A stretch of 64,000 bases of DNA from Pinus tabuliformis (taxonomy: Eukaryota > Streptophyta > Pinopsida > Pinales > Pinaceae). Under the pieces are notes generated by a model. It saw nothing but the letters and a program-made list of their open reading frames with translations, had not been told where the DNA came from and did not search any database. Each line of letters opens with the position of its first letter. The stretch's first letter is position 1. The DNA lies in the NCBI GenBank assembly GCA_031772625.1, contig CM062819.1, positions 1,232,768,955 to 1,232,832,954 on the forward strand, given 5' to 3'. A program made the translations under genes and the position numbers. Below, piece after piece: positions 44,233 through 56,539 of this stretch.

Positions 44233-45108
44233 CGGAAGTGATGATTGATGCTATGTGATTCGTTCTCCACATTTCACTAGTTTCAATCCCACTTCTTCAC
44301 CCCTGTGAGCATCACCCGATGCAATGAGTGCTAAGTGAACTATTCAAAAATCATGAGAAATTAGTCACTTTACGACTACCTCTCATGGAAATGGTCATAC
44401 TTTGAATGACTTACTTAACGCAGTTGAATCCCAAAAATGATATCTAATAATTGAATATTGGTTGATGCAGTTTAAAAGCTTTGATGGGTCTAGTGTGAAA
44501 ATTTGATGAAACGTGGCCTTCAGATTGTGGTGTTGTGATCCAAGAGTATCTAGTCTGAAAATTCATGAAACGTGGTCCTTGGTGGAAGAGTGGAGTTTTA
44601 TGTAAGTTGGCACCTACGCACTAGTAAACATATTGGCTAGTATAAGAGCTAGGGGGTTGTAGCTCCCTTCCAGTAAAAGTTGGAGAATGAGAGAAGGTTG
44701 TAACCTTCTACTGGTAGAACCCTGCATACTGGTATGAGTCTGCACCAGTACAAGATTGTAAATAGATTTTCTTATTATTAAAAGAAGACAGAGACGACAA
44801 CAGCAGGTGGTTTTTACCCACATTGGGTTTCCACCTTAAATCTTGGTGTTCATGTGTGTTGCTTATATTTGATGCTTTATTTTGCTTTTACTGCACTGTC
44901 TAATAAATCTCTGATATACTAGTTTAAGCTCAACACATGATAAATTGTCTAAATCACAAGTTCTCTACATATACGCTGGTTTCTTTAAGCACAGTCGTGT
45001 GTACATGATAGTTCACTTCACTGAAGTAGCATATATAAATCTAGTTGGTGAATAAAATTATTGATCTGATAATACCGATTCACCCCCCCCTCAGTGTTAT
45101 TTCCAACA

Positions 45109-45450
45109 AGATGCTTGCAACAAGGCTATCGAAGTGGAACATGCTTTAGCTTCCCACTCTCCTCATCCAAATTTCATAGCCAAGGGACGCCCCACCCAGG
45201 CTCAGGGCCCTACCCAAACACTTAAGGCTCAAAAGGTGTCTCCAACAGAAATGGATGAAAGAAGAAAACAAGGATTGTGCTACTACTGCGATGACAAATA
45301 CTCCCCGAGGCATAAGTACAAGGAACCCAAATTCTTTCAAATTGATATTACTAATCACAACTCATCTGAGGAAGCCCCACCCCTTGAGGGACCAGGGGAT
45401 GGAATTGAGGAAACCCAACAGGACAATGAACTCCTAGCTATGCCATAGGA
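45109..45450 (+). pseudogene. gag: Chromovirus gag, part 2 (C-terminus with degenerate zinc knuckle)
   Basis: This continues chromovirus gag after the solo LTR: ACNKAIEVEHALASHSPHPN is the usual capsid C-terminal helix. The segment GLCYYCDDKYSPRHKYKEP is a CCHC knuckle in which the last cysteine is replaced by tyrosine (C-x2-C-x4... H-x-Y), so it probably cannot bind zinc. The frame ends with TAG at about 45446. Confidence 0.82.
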
Positions 45451-45454
45451 ACCA

Positions 45455-48400
45455 ATTATCTCGCTACATGCTTTGGCAGGCATTTCTGCGCTCCAAACTC
45501 TCAAAATCAGAGGCTTTATTAAACATCACCCTGTAGTAGTATTGATTGATAGTGGTAGCACTCATAACTTTATCCATTAGCGAGTCACTAAAGCTATTCA
45601 TTGTTTTGTCAGGGCAGTCTCTAATTTCCAAGTCCAGATTGTTGATGGGAGGACAATGAAATGTGAAGTCCGCCACGAAAATATCAAACTTCAAATGGGA
45701 GACTACCACCTAAAGACCCACATGTTTGCGATTAACATGGGTGGTTGTGACATTGTCTTGGGTGTTGAATGGCTTCACACACTAGGCCCAATCACCATGG
45801 ATTTCTAGGATTTATATATGAGCTTTAAGAAGAATGACCACATGCATACCCTTTGTGGACTCCAGGTAGGTGCTCCTTCTATCATCAGCTCTCACCGCAT
45901 GGAAAAGTTGTTGAAAAAGGGCCATCATGGAGTTATCACAATGTTTAATTCCATCCAAGCCATCGAGCCCACTACTCTTCATATTCATCCTGACATGCAA
46001 CAGGTCTTGAATCGACACCAGTAGGTATTTGAAAAACCTAAAGAGCTTCCACCCTCTAGAGGGGAACATGATCATAGCATCACTTTGGTCCCAGGGGCAC
46101 AACCGCCGAATGTGTGGCCATATCGATATCCTTTCGCCCAAAATAATGAAATTGAAAAAATCATCAAGGAACTCCTTGAATCTGGTGTCATTCGTCCTAG
46201 CATCAGTCCTTATTCATCACTAGTGGTCATGGTGCTCAAGAAAGATGGGGAATGGCGCATGTGTCTAGACTTCAGGGCCCTCAACAAGCTCACGGTCAAA
46301 GACAAATTCCCTATCCCAGTTGTTGATGATCTGTTGGATGAACTACATGGTGCTCAATTCTTTACTAAGCTAGATCTTCGCTCTGGCTATCACCAAATAT
46401 GCATGAAAGAAGTAGACATTCCCAAGACTACTTTCTGAACTCATGAAGGCCATTATGAATTCTTGGTCATGCCATTTGGTCTCTATAATGCCCCATCCAC
46501 TTTTCAAAGCTTCATGAATCACCTGCTGAAACCATATCTCTGAAAATTTGTCCTTGTTTTCTTTGATGACATTCTCATCTACAACCTCACTTGGGAAAAA
46601 CATCTTCAGCATGTAGACCTGCTCTTGCAACTACTCCGGAATCATAAATTATTTGTCAAATTGTCCAAGTGATCTTTTGGCATGGAAGAAGTTGAGTATT
46701 TGGGCCACATTGTGGGTCGTGAAGGTGTTTGGGTGTATCCCAAAAGGATACAGGCGATGCAAGATTGGCCCCAACTAAAAACCTTGAAGAGTTTGAGGGG
46801 ATTCTTGGCTCTCACCAGCTACTATCCTAGATTTGTCTACAATTATGATCACATTGCTAGACCCCTCACTAACCTTCTCAAGAAAAATTAATTCCTCTAG
46901 ATTGATGCAGCACAACAGGCGTTTATGGCTCTCAAACAGGCCATGTGTTCCACTCCCATATTGGCACTACCCAACTTCACCAAATCTTTTATGATTGAAT
47001 GTGATGCTTCAGGTACTGGTATTGGTGTTGTCTTAATGCAGGAAGGTCGATCCTTGGATTTCACCAGCCAACAACTGAGTGGGAAACATCTGGGACAATC
47101 TACCTATGAGAAGGAGATGATGGCCATCTTACATGCAGTAGATACCTAACGACCATACTTATTGGGGCGGCGTTTCCAAATCCGCATAGACCATCAAAGC
47201 CTCAAATATTTTTTGGAGCAACGTCTGTCATCGCCCCAACAAAATAAATCGCTGGCCAAGATGTTGGGATATGATTATGAGATAATTTGCAAGAAATAGC
47301 GTGACAATGTAGTAATTATCACGCCAATTTGAGGATGAAAGCACCCTGCTATCAATCTCTCTTCCCATACCAGATTGGATTGAAGAAGCCCGCAAGGAAT
47401 GGTTTTCACATCCCTCTCTCTCCCAACTCATTAATAACTTGAGAGAAGATCCTAATTCCTTAGTTGGCTACTCTTGGAAGGATGAGATTCTTCGCTACAA
47501 GGATAGAGTAGTTATATCACCAAAATCCACCCTCAAAACACACATTTTGGCAGAGTTGCACTCATCTCCCACTGCAGGCCATGCAGGCTTTCAGAAGACT
47601 TATGCTCACACTTGTAGGTCTTTCTTTCGGATAGGCATGAAAACTGAAATTCTTACTTTTTTAGCTGAGTGTGATGTATGTCAACGCCACAAAGGACAAA
47701 CAGTCAAGTCACCAGGAACCTTACAACCATTTTCCATCCCTGCCTCAATCTGGACATATGTTTCTATGGATTTGATTACTGATCTTCCGAATTCAAGCAA
47801 CAAGTCAGTCATCATGGTGGTTGTGGACATAATTTCTAAATATGCTCATTTTTGCTCTCTACCCCACCCATTTACCCCCACTTTGGTGGTTCAATCTTTC
47901 ATGGACCAGATCTTCAAACTACATGGCATGCCCACTTCCATTTTGTTTAATCGTGACCCGACTTTCACCAGTAACTTTTGGCAAGAACTTTTCAAGCTAC
48001 AAGGCACCCAAATCCAACTAATTACTTCTTATCATCGCCAAACTGATGGTCAAATTGAAGCAGTCAACAAATGTTTGGAGACATACCTAAGGTGCTTCAC
48101 TTCAGAAAAGCAACATTAATGGGTACAATGGCTACCTCTAGCTAAATGGTGGTATAATACTAACTATCATGCAGCCACCAAGATGACTCCATATGAAGCA
48201 ATGTATGGTCAACTCCCACCTTCACCTACTTCTTATATCCCTGGATGCTCTAAGGTGCAAGCAGTGGATCAACTCCTACAGAACCGTGCAACCATGCTAG
48301 CCCATCTCAAAGATAATATCCATCAAGCTCAGAATCACATGAAGCAACAAGCAAACCAACATCGTTCAGAGCACACATTTCAAGAAGGGGATCAAGTATT

Positions 48401-48791
48401 CATGTGGCTGCAACCATATAAGAAAACATTACTCAAAGAAAAGGGCTACCAAAAATTAGCTCCAAAATTCTATGGACCTTATCAAATACTTCAGTGCATT
48501 GGAGCAGTAGCCTACAAGCTAGCCTTGCCACCAACTTCAAAAATCCATCCAGTCTTCCATGTATCATGCCTCAAGAAAGTGGTGGGGAACAATTTCAGAA
48601 TTCAAACTAGTCTACCTGAATTGGATGAAGAAGGTTCACTCTGGCTCCAACCTAAACAGGTCCTTGATACGCAAGAACAACATCTGCGCGACCGCACGAT
48701 CAAGGAAGTCCTCGTCAAGTGGAAAGACACCTCTCCAAAAGATGCGACCTGGGAACCAACCACTATTCTTCAGCAGTTTCTGTGGCTTTAG
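45455..48791 (+). pseudogene. pol: Chromovirus pol: protease, RT, RNase H, integrase, chromodomain
   Basis: The protease has VVVLIDSGSTHNFIH (about 45536-45580). The reverse transcriptase spans about 46100-46700: [46 protein letters not shown] and VFFDDILIY (an FFDD variant of the YVDD box). RNase H starts about 46925 with IECDASGTGIG. The integrase has an HHCC finger (H-x-H ... CDVCQRHKG, about 47573-47690) and DLITDLP. A later DRDPTF-like region reads NRDPTF, with the catalytic aspartate context altered. The chromodomain EVLVKWKDTSPKDATWEP ends the frame (about 48708-48760). Stops at 45578, 45806, 46021, 46436, 46541, 46670, 46888, 47146 and 48117, plus a frameshifted stretch at 47300-47440, inactivate it. 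Confidence 0.88.
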
Positions 48792-48815
48792 CCTTGAGCA
48801 CAAGGTTTCTTTTTA

Positions 48816-48827
48816 TAGGGGAGGTCA
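48816..48827 (+). other. Polypurine tract of the chromovirus
   Basis: ATAGGGGAGGTCA immediately precedes TGTTAGGGTCC, the apparent LTR start, 25 bp after the pol stop. Confidence 0.8.
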
Positions 48828-50080
48828 TGTTAGGGTCCAACCCTAACCCCTTTATTTATGTAATAAGGTCGAGTCATAGTTATAGTTAGTTAAAGAGCCA
48901 ATAAAGCCCGTATTAATAATTGTAAGTGGTTGACCCACTTTTAAGAAAGCGACCATAGTTAGTTGCAAATGGGCCATGGTATTAGATAGATGGTATTGAG
49001 AGAACCATGGTAATGACCCATGGTATTGTATGTATGAATCCTATTGTTGGGGCCTTCATTTAATTTTGAAAGGTTTTGACTAGTTTTAATTGACCGAAGG
49101 GCGGGAAAGAAACAGATGGCAGCAACAGTTGGCTGGAGGAACAAACAATTGTGGAGGAGTGGTGGAAAGGTGGAAGTGGAAAGCAAAGGAAGCTTGAGGA
49201 GGTGGGAAGGTGCAGAAATAGCCAAGGGGGAGAACAGTCGAGCAAGAACTGGCAATACAGGCAGCAGAGAGGGATATAAAAGGGGAAGAACAGAGAGGAA
49301 AATGGTTATTGTTGGACTAGCTAGTGGGAGAAGGAGTCGGTTGAAGCTGAGAGAAAGTGAAGGGATACACAATTGCAGAGGCTGAATGACAGAGTGCTGG
49401 GATCCAAGGGACTTAGTCGTGGAACCAATCTGAACCCGCGGGACTGAGTCGAGTACTTTATGTAATGTTTATGGCGAATGCCGGATCATGTTGTAATCTT
49501 TCATGTTAAGTTTAATATAAGACATAGCCAATGCTGGTTACGACTTTTGATGTATTTGGGCCTCGTGCTTAGTGTGTCTATTAAAATTTTGAATGGCCTA
49601 TCAATTGCATGTAGACGTTAATTCATAGATTGTCTCAAGGATGCTGCTATCTCTGTTTTATGTATAATGGATATATATGTATGTGATCAAATGCACCCGA
49701 TTGATACTCCCTCGACCCCATGTTGAACCCTTCTCCCTTTTGGTCGCGGCACACCTCGGGTGAGACTCCTTGCCCTTTGGGGTAAGGTGAAAATGCTAGT
49801 GCTATCCTAGACTACAGCGGACCACTGTTGGCCTCCTGTGCCCGAACTCAGGGTCTTCCCCCTGATGACTCTTCCGAGCCAACACCTATATAAAGGATAG
49901 AAACTACCCATTGAGGAATATCGAGTCTTATTTTGTAATTGAGGTCTGCTCTGCTGGAGGTTGCCCACTTGAAGAGGAAAGTGAACATTGCTTTCATCTC
50001 TGAATAATCAAATACTTGTTGTTATTCTCATTTTGTTATGTGTTCTGGGTTGTATTTCTTCGCATATTTGGTATTCTGGA
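48828..50080 (+). repeat. 3' LTR of the chromovirus (right edge uncertain)
   Basis: It starts TGTTAGGGTCCAACCC after the polypurine tract. No second copy is available to set the right end. One candidate end is CCAACA at about 49872-49878. The other lies near 50080, because a TATA-like CTATATAAAGG follows at about 49880 and a transcribed-looking R/U5 stretch extends to TTTCTCGCA. The G-rich purine stretch at 49100-49330 gives open frames on both strands, without motifs. Confidence 0.6.
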
Positions 50081-52330
50081 ATTTCTCGCAGGTCAAGAGC
50101 ATAATAGATTCTCCTCAAGAATATTGGAAAATTCTCATTGTACTTAACCCAAACCTCTTTTATGTCTCCATTGAAGACCACCAAGACTTTGCTCCATTGA
50201 GAATCAAATAAATGGTTTTCTTCCCATTATTTTATTTCTTATGTGTCTTGTTTATGTACATGTTCATCCATTTACTTTTAAATATTTGAGCTTTATTTTT
50301 CTTTGTGTTGACCTTAACCATTTTTGTTGTGTTTTGTTGATATAGCCCTTCTATAACAAGTTGGATTTTTCTCAATCACTTTCTAAATTCAACCAGACAT
50401 GTTGGTGACTCAACTAGTGTTAATTTATCAATTTACACTCTCTTAGTTACTTGTTAGGTTCTTTGTCATTATGAATTTGTCATACAATTGCCTTATCAAG
50501 CTTCAGGAAGAGTTTAGAGCTCTTCTCTTGATTTTTTTTTGAGCATTTTCACCCTTTTTTCTACATAGATGTTTCACATGAGTGTTGAAGAAAAATTCGC
50601 GCACAAACTGTAAGTTTACTTAGTGCACAATTTTCACAAGTATTAGTCACTTACTCGTTTAGATTGAAAAAAATGTAATTTTTCAAGTTTTTATATTTGC
50701 TTTTGGATTCAAGTAATATCTTGCACCTACTCATTGATAAGATGGTTCATTAGATAGACCATTAGGTTTGGTAGATCCATTAAAATATAACCAATTTCTT
50801 TTCCTTTTCCAGATGGATGGCACACTCTAAAGAAATCTAAACTTATTAGTTCAGGTTGCATTTTCTTATTAGTTTGTTGTGACTATAAAGGGGATTTTAA
50901 AACTAAGCATACTCTTCAACTTGCACTTTGTCTGCTCTAGGTGAATATAGAAAACTTCATATAGCATTACTTACACAATAGAGTAATGTGCTCCATACAT
51001 GCACACATGTTTTCTTCCTTTGCAAGGTGGCAAGTTCATCTAGTTTAATAAGAAAAAGTTGTGGATCCCATGAAATCCACATGTTATAATTTAACATATG
51101 ATATTAAAATCAACACACTTGCACACAACCACTGTCAAATACCTCAAGTTATTTTAATGCCATTGTCAACAAGTATGCTCTTCTTCTTACAGCCATGAGC
51201 AATCTAGGGGAATAAAGTTGATAGTTATATATGACGAGCTTGTTTCATTCACACACTAAGTTCATTGACTTGCAACACCAATCCAACTCTAAGCCTCTTT
51301 AAAAGGAAACTTAATTTAAATAACTAATTTGATCATTGTGAGATCACAAAATAAAATTTTAGCTTGGTTAGGACTTTAGGGATAGGCATCCAAATAAGCC
51401 TCATTAGTCATTCTCATTTGAAATATATAATTTTTCCATTTTAGGTAGTTTAAAATGCTTCATCAACGTACATAAAAACACATGGAAAGAAGAAACATAT
51501 AAAGGGTTAAGGCTCCAACTTAGATTTTTGCAAACCTCCTTGAGTCTCCCAACTCTTGTTTGGGGTTTTGGATCAAAGGTTGACACCTATAAGTTGAAAT
51601 CATATTTCCCACGTTTAATGAAGGTAAATTAGTGGCCAAATCATTAGGAATCTACATAAGGTGGTGGTCCTTGGAAATGATTGCACTTGGAGGCGATTTT
51701 GAAAGGCTATTGGGAAATGTTTCCAACCACTCTAGAACACTTCCCCAATACCTATCATTATAACACTCCTTTTAATATTTTCTAATTTTGTTATTATGAA
51801 TTCATGCCTCATTGTTGAAATCCCTTGGAATGCCTGATTACCTTTTGAGTGGAAGGATACTAGGTCTGATAAGACATTGTGAATTTATGTTGTGTTTATT
51901 TTCACAAACATGAGAAGATTGTTTAATTAGTCAAAACAATATGCTACATATAGATTGAAGAAACATTCATATAATTATTTTTTTTAGTCTTGGTTATAAT
52001 TATTTGACTTAGCCAACTTAATTTGAAATAATTGTTAGCCCCTTCACTAAAAAACTCACTTTCTCATAGCTAAAGAATAATAAGGGATTGTCTAGCACCC
52101 TAATGTTCTTGGCACTTGCAAGGCCTCCCACTAGTATTGGGAGGTAGTCCTAGTCTTACTACTTCACCAGTTCAACCTATGGTGCAAACAACCACCCCTT
52201 GACACCAATTTATTAGGCTCAATCATGTTAGGAGAAACTTTTCTTGTAACCATGCCACCTTGCACTAGCACTTCTTTTCACACAACTACCACTCACCAAA
52301 CTCACATAATAGCAACTACAACTCCCAATT
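50081..52330. other. Unassigned DNA
   Basis: Over 2 kb with no open frame longer than about 60 codons and no motif that I recognise on either strand. The words GAAAAATTCGCGCACAAACT (about 50589) resemble sequence often seen in Athila-type leaders. The stretch may thus be the decayed LTR/leader of the gag remnant that follows, but no LTR pair or primer site is visible. Confidence 0.4.
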
Positions 52331-52334
52331 TTTC

Positions 52335-53680
52335 ATTTGTAGCTTCTTTGAATCTCCCATATTTAATGAAACTCACAAATGACCCAATTTATCAACACCC
52401 TAAATGTTCTCGCATGCCAATCAAACTCCCTTCCTATATACTGAAATTCGAAGGGAAATCAGGTAAAGACATGAATAACCACATTATGACACTTCATTTG
52501 TGGTGTTCCTCCAGTAACATCAATGAAAACTTAGTCCATATAAGACTCTTTTAATGAACCTTAACTAGAACCTTAGCTAAATGGAATGTCAATGAAAATG
52601 TTTGGGCTCATAGTGATTTCACATCCCTTGCTAAGACATTCCTCATCTTTTTCTGGTTACCTATATGTCATGACATAAAACTGTAACTTCACCAAGTTTA
52701 GTAAAAAATAATCGACTCATATGATGGATCACATCATGAATGAATCAAATAACTTTTTCCCATCATAGCTAAATAGGAAACAACCACCATGACTCAATTG
52801 AATAAGAAGCCATTTCAAAAATTCAACATTTCAAGTTGATTTATGCTTAGTTGGAATAACTCTGAATAGTCATCCTTGATGCTTCTCACCTTTAACCTTT
52901 AAATCAACCCAAACATGGAGCATCTAATGTTCTTTACAAATTCATTAGTTCCATTTCACAATTGAACCCATATGAAGGAAACCCTCCTCCCTACAAAAAC
53001 AACCCTTATGGGAACCATTATGGACTGCACCAACCATTCCTAAGAACACCATGACCATCATCTCCCTCCATGCCAATTATAGGGGGCACTATGCCAACCA
53101 ACCTATCGCCCAAATGCCTTCTCATAGCATGAAAGTCAACCATACCATGCAAAGGTATTCTTATAACCCTCAATGGACCAATGATGGAATGTTAAGGTCT
53201 TTCAATGCATATAGGAACCCCCCATAAAGGAACCCATACTACCCCTTCCTTAGCCCTCCTCAAACAAATTCTACAACCCCACACCATAAAAAACGAGATA
53301 GTATTAATTTTGTTCAACCTTCTCGCATGCAATAGAAACAAGATTTTAATTAACTCAACACAATTGATCCTCCTTCCTAACATAATAATAGGAAGAAAAA
53401 AGGGAAGGGTAAACATAAAGGTAACCTTTCACAAGGAAGTACTCCACAACAATATAATTTGAAAACTTGGGGCAAAACTACTAGTGGAAACCAACAACCA
53501 AATCATGGTACCAATAACCCACCTAAGCAAGGAAAGAAAATTGAAATTTACGCTAACTTTCCTTGCACATTATGTTGAGAATTTTGGCACTATACCCATC
53601 ATTTCCCCCAAATAACAAACTTCAAATGAATGAAGAAAATCATTGGAAACTGTGGTTCAAACGTCCCATAAGGCGTCATG
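52335..53680 (+). pseudogene. gag: Decayed Athila-type gag
   Basis: A recognisable block, RMPIKLPSYILKFEGKSGKD followed by MNNHIMTLHLWCSSSNINEN and VHIRLF (about 52416-52550), is the conserved start of Athila/Tat gag capsids. The continuation ...TLAKWNV...WAHSDFTSLAKTFL (about 52556-52645) matches the next capsid block. A knuckle-like PCTLC..FWHYTHHFP segment (about 53560-53605) lacks the last cysteine. Stops and frameshifts are frequent. It is the oldest-looking coding remnant in the window and unrelated to the Athila-like element at 8769 except at family level. Confidence 0.7.
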
Positions 53681-53768
53681 GAAACCTGACATAAAGAAAG
53701 TTTACCTAGCCAACATCAAGGTCCCTATACCCAACCATCTCTAGGTCATATAAATGATCTTTACAATT

Positions 53769-53771
<3 letters not shown>

Positions 53772-53865
<94 letters not shown>

Positions 53866-53878
53866 TATATATAATGCA
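53772..53878. repeat. (TA)n microsatellite
   Basis: About 105 bp of nearly pure TA, with a TT interruption near 53801 and a G near 53864, between the gag and protease remnants. Confidence 0.95.
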
Positions 53879-53889
53879 TCTCATGTCTA

Positions 53890-54450
53890 ATCCAACCCCT
53901 TCATATACCAATTAATATTCCACTAACTTGCCTTAGATGATACCGTATACCATGTCCTTGTAGTGACCATTCCCCACGTATAGCAAAGGCACCTATATGA
54001 TGTTAACCCTCATGCAAGGGGAACTCGTAGTTATAGCATTATAGATGATTTAGTTGAATCCCTATCACCATGTTTGTGCTTGATATTTCACTAAATTCAC
54101 CCTCTCAATGAAAAGTGTTATTATTAACATTAGGGGTAGGTGATCCCTCTAATTCTTGCCTCATCACAATCAACTTGGATCATTCCAAACCCTGACTACC
54201 CTTGTTGGTTTCCTTCCAAATCCCTATCACCATCGGCAATGCCACCATCTACCACTACATCATCAATGAAGGTGTGCCCACATGCATCATATCCAAAGAT
54301 GTATGGTAGAAGTTGGGTTTTCCCCAACTTATATCATCTTCCATCACTTTAAGGGCCTATTTTGGTCATCCTTATAAATCGATGGATATATTTCAAAATG
54401 TTCTCATCGAACTTGCAAATAATAGTCTTCTCATTGACATTGAATTAAAT
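53890..54450 (+). pseudogene. Decayed Athila-type aspartic protease region
   Basis: Frame-shifting translation around 54240-54440 gives pieces such as YHYIINEGVPTCIISKDVW, KLGFP and ITLRAYFGHPYKSMDIFQNV. These correspond to the Athila/Tat protease block (CLIDEGASTCIM...W..LGSP...TLRAYDGRP). The active-site aspartate is Asn here (INEGVPT). No RT follows. Confidence 0.65.
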
Positions 54451-55493
54451 TGTTGTAAAATCCTAATTTAACTCCTTGGAAAAATACGTATAATGTGTAT
54501 CACAAAATAATTTTAATATGTTAAGAATCTGTAACCATTGAGTGTATCAAATCCCATGAGTTATTTCTTGTAACTGGTCTATATAATCAATATAATAATA
54601 TATTAATTACACAAATAGATGTATTTATTCTAGAATAGTTTGATCACCATGAGTTAGATACACCATGGTGTCGTAAACATTGCAAGTATTTTACTTTGTA
54701 GTTAATAAAATGATGATGACCAAGACCACCAAACCAGTATTTTACTTTGTAGTTAATAAAATGATGATGACCAAGACCACCAAACCATGGGTTCTTATTG
54801 GGGCTATGATACCATAAGAGGGGAAAGGTAAGGGGGTCTAAGGGATTTATTTATTATTCCTTTATCTATCCTAATTTACCATAATTATCTTACTAAATCT
54901 ATAAGTAATGGAGAAAATTGGTTCCTAAAGTTAATCCATCATTCCTATAATTTATCAAAGTGTCTCCCCTACATTCTTGGAACAAGAAAAAGTCATGGGG
55001 GGACTTCTTGTTGGGGAAGAAGGCATGGGAAATTTGAAGGGAAGAAAATAGGTTGGGAAAAATGGAAGAAAAGATAAGTGTTAGAGAAGAGGAGAGAAAA
55101 AAACAAAGTTCCATGAATATATATATCAAACTAGACATGAAAATAGGTGTGGATGCCTATTGAAAGAGCTAAGAAACTAGGGAAAAATGCAAGATTTTTT
55201 TTTACATCAGCTAGACCTTTCTATGTCTTCTTTGAAATGCACAATATGAAGAGACTTCTAAGGGAATGAGAAGAAGAAAAGGAATTACTTGTGTGCTGTG
55301 AGAGACAAGTAATGTGGGTGCTTCTACCTACTCTGTGATTTGCAAAACTTGGAAATGGAAGTTATCTTGATTGAATTTACTATAGACTAGACTCGAAGCC
55401 AATGTTCCTACCTTTCCTTAGTGGTATCATAGCTTGGCTAGGAGGGGGGTTTCTATAGCAGAATTTCTTATGGCTAGGAAAAATCGTTGAATG
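54451..55493. other. Unassigned DNA with a perfect 51-bp tandem duplication
   Basis: Two identical 51-bp units (54685-54735 and 54736-54786) contain TTTTACTTTGTAGTTAATAA and GATGATGACCAAGACCACC. At about 55422 the words TTAGTGGTATCATAGCTTGG resemble a tRNA-primed start of a retroelement interior, but no coding sequence follows directly. Nothing else is recognised. Confidence 0.5.
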
Positions 55494-56441
55494 TGTTAGA
55501 TGTTGCTAATATTCCTTATCCTATTTATATAAATTTATACTTATACCCTTGTTAATTGTTATACTATTTTGGTTATCAATTATGAATATGATATGGGTAA
55601 ATAAATAGAGAAAATATCGAGTTATTAGAATTATTAAATATGTTGAACTTGTTACATGATAAAAGAATGAATGCTCATTTTATAATGTTGTATTCTCTAT
55701 GGAATTTATGAAATAAGATTCAAGATGTTAGCATAATGTTCCAAGTTTCTTCTATGTCTACTATAACAATTCCTACATAATTGTGTGTTTTCGTATCCCT
55801 TTCGTGCGATTTGGTAAATATTTTGAGTTGATTGTGTAATCAAGGTTTGGTTGTATTCTATAAATAATTGAATCCTATCAAGTCATAAAAGTCTTTTATA
55901 ATGCAATTTAGCCTTAAGCTCTACGAACAATTTTGGAAAATTCGAGGATTAGAGTGTTGTATTCTTGACATGACTATCTCCACACGCTACATGTTGCGTT
56001 GGGTGCAACTGGGGGATAAAAAGGGGGGGAAATCCCCCAACTCAATGGGTTCAGAAGGGAGAAGAATCCCCCTTGTGTAGGGATTCAAAGGTAGTGCCCT
56101 TGAAAAAAATAAAAATAAAAAATAAAAAGGGAAGTTTTTTGCATCTGCTTTTGGCAAGTTTTGGAACGTGGTTTTCATTGTTCTTAGTTTTATGGTGCAT
56201 GTTGGTTTAGCCCATGGTTTTGTATTTTTAGTTAAATAACTATGATATTATTTTATTCCAATAGTATTTTAGTTGTGTTGTAATACTGTAAAGAAATATA
56301 TATTAAAAAATCTTGTTGGTTTTCCTAGTTTGATTTTCTAGGGTAAATTTTTTGTGTTAATGTGTGTGTTTCCCATTCCATCTTTTCTATTTTATTAAGA
56401 ATCTATTAGAAACAATTAATTTTAAAATGTAAAAACCTACA
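55494..56441 (+). repeat. Possible 5' LTR of a copia remnant
   Basis: The stretch could run from a TGTTAGATG start to AACCTACA at 56434-56441. It is followed by TTTGGTATCATAAC, a mutated initiator-Met primer site, and then by copia gag sequence. There is no second LTR in the window, so the left edge is a guess and the call rests on the primer-like site and the gag. Confidence 0.4.
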
Positions 56442-56539
56442 TTTGGTATCATAACATTTTTGGCTTCAAGGGGATGCTTGTGTGACTAAGAAGTTTTGTT
56501 TAGGCATGTGGTAGACCCTATTATAGTGGGGTATCTGTG

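Larger units (their letters stand above)
42275..44449. repeat. Inverted tandem array of 438-bp units with 5S-rRNA-derived promoter segments
   Basis: Units in one direction begin at 42277, 42715 and 43153 (exact period 438). At 43608 the direction reverses for two more units, the last cut at about 44448. Nearly identical arms of about 843 bp (42743-43585 and 43608-44450) face each other around a 23-bp loop. Each unit contains about 84 bp of 5S rRNA-like sequence. An 11-bp direct repeat, TAATTGAATAT, flanks the block (42264-42274 and 44448-44458); nine to eleven bases of it could be a TSD, as Mutator-like or SINE-like insertions make. No LTR ends or primer site are visible in the unit. It may be a novel foldback element, a 5S-derived satellite fragment, or in part an assembly artefact. 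Confidence 0.85.
41070..45108 (+). mobile_element. Solo LTR of the first copia family, inserted in chromovirus gag
   Basis: It starts TGTTGGCATT and ends TTTCCAACA, flanked by agacg (41065-41069) and agatg (45109-45113), a 5-bp TSD with one mutation. Apart from the 2.17-kb insertion at 42275-44449, it is about 1.87 kb and matches the LTR at 1895-3617, including the TTGGTCCAAGGTAT array (41309-41440) and the GCGTATACACGC-type words. No internal copia sequence is present, so it is a solo LTR from LTR-LTR recombination. Removing it and one TSD copy makes the chromovirus gag contiguous. Confidence 0.92.
40412..48827 (+). mobile_element. Degraded Ty3/gypsy chromovirus (left end lost), carrying a solo copia LTR
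   Basis: Gag (40412-41069, continuing at 45114) and pol (45455-48791) follow Ty3/gypsy order: protease, reverse transcriptase, RNase H, integrase. A chromodomain follows at the C-terminus, the hallmark of plant chromoviruses that target heterochromatin marks. A polypurine tract and 3' LTR start follow. No 5' LTR is visible. In-frame stops occur in every domain. A solo LTR of another family interrupts gag. Similar layout and motifs occur in the Tekay/Del clade; the clade assignment is inferred. Confidence 0.88.

Noticed and set aside
42275-44449. Tandem Cassandra TRIM retrotransposon
   Set aside because: The 5S content and unit size would fit, but no LTR termini, initiator-Met primer site or polypurine tract could be found in the 438-bp unit. 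Kept only as an alternative to test.
48959-49385. Overlapping ORFs on both strands in the chromovirus LTR
   Set aside because: They arise from a purine-rich stretch free of stops on both strands; no domain.
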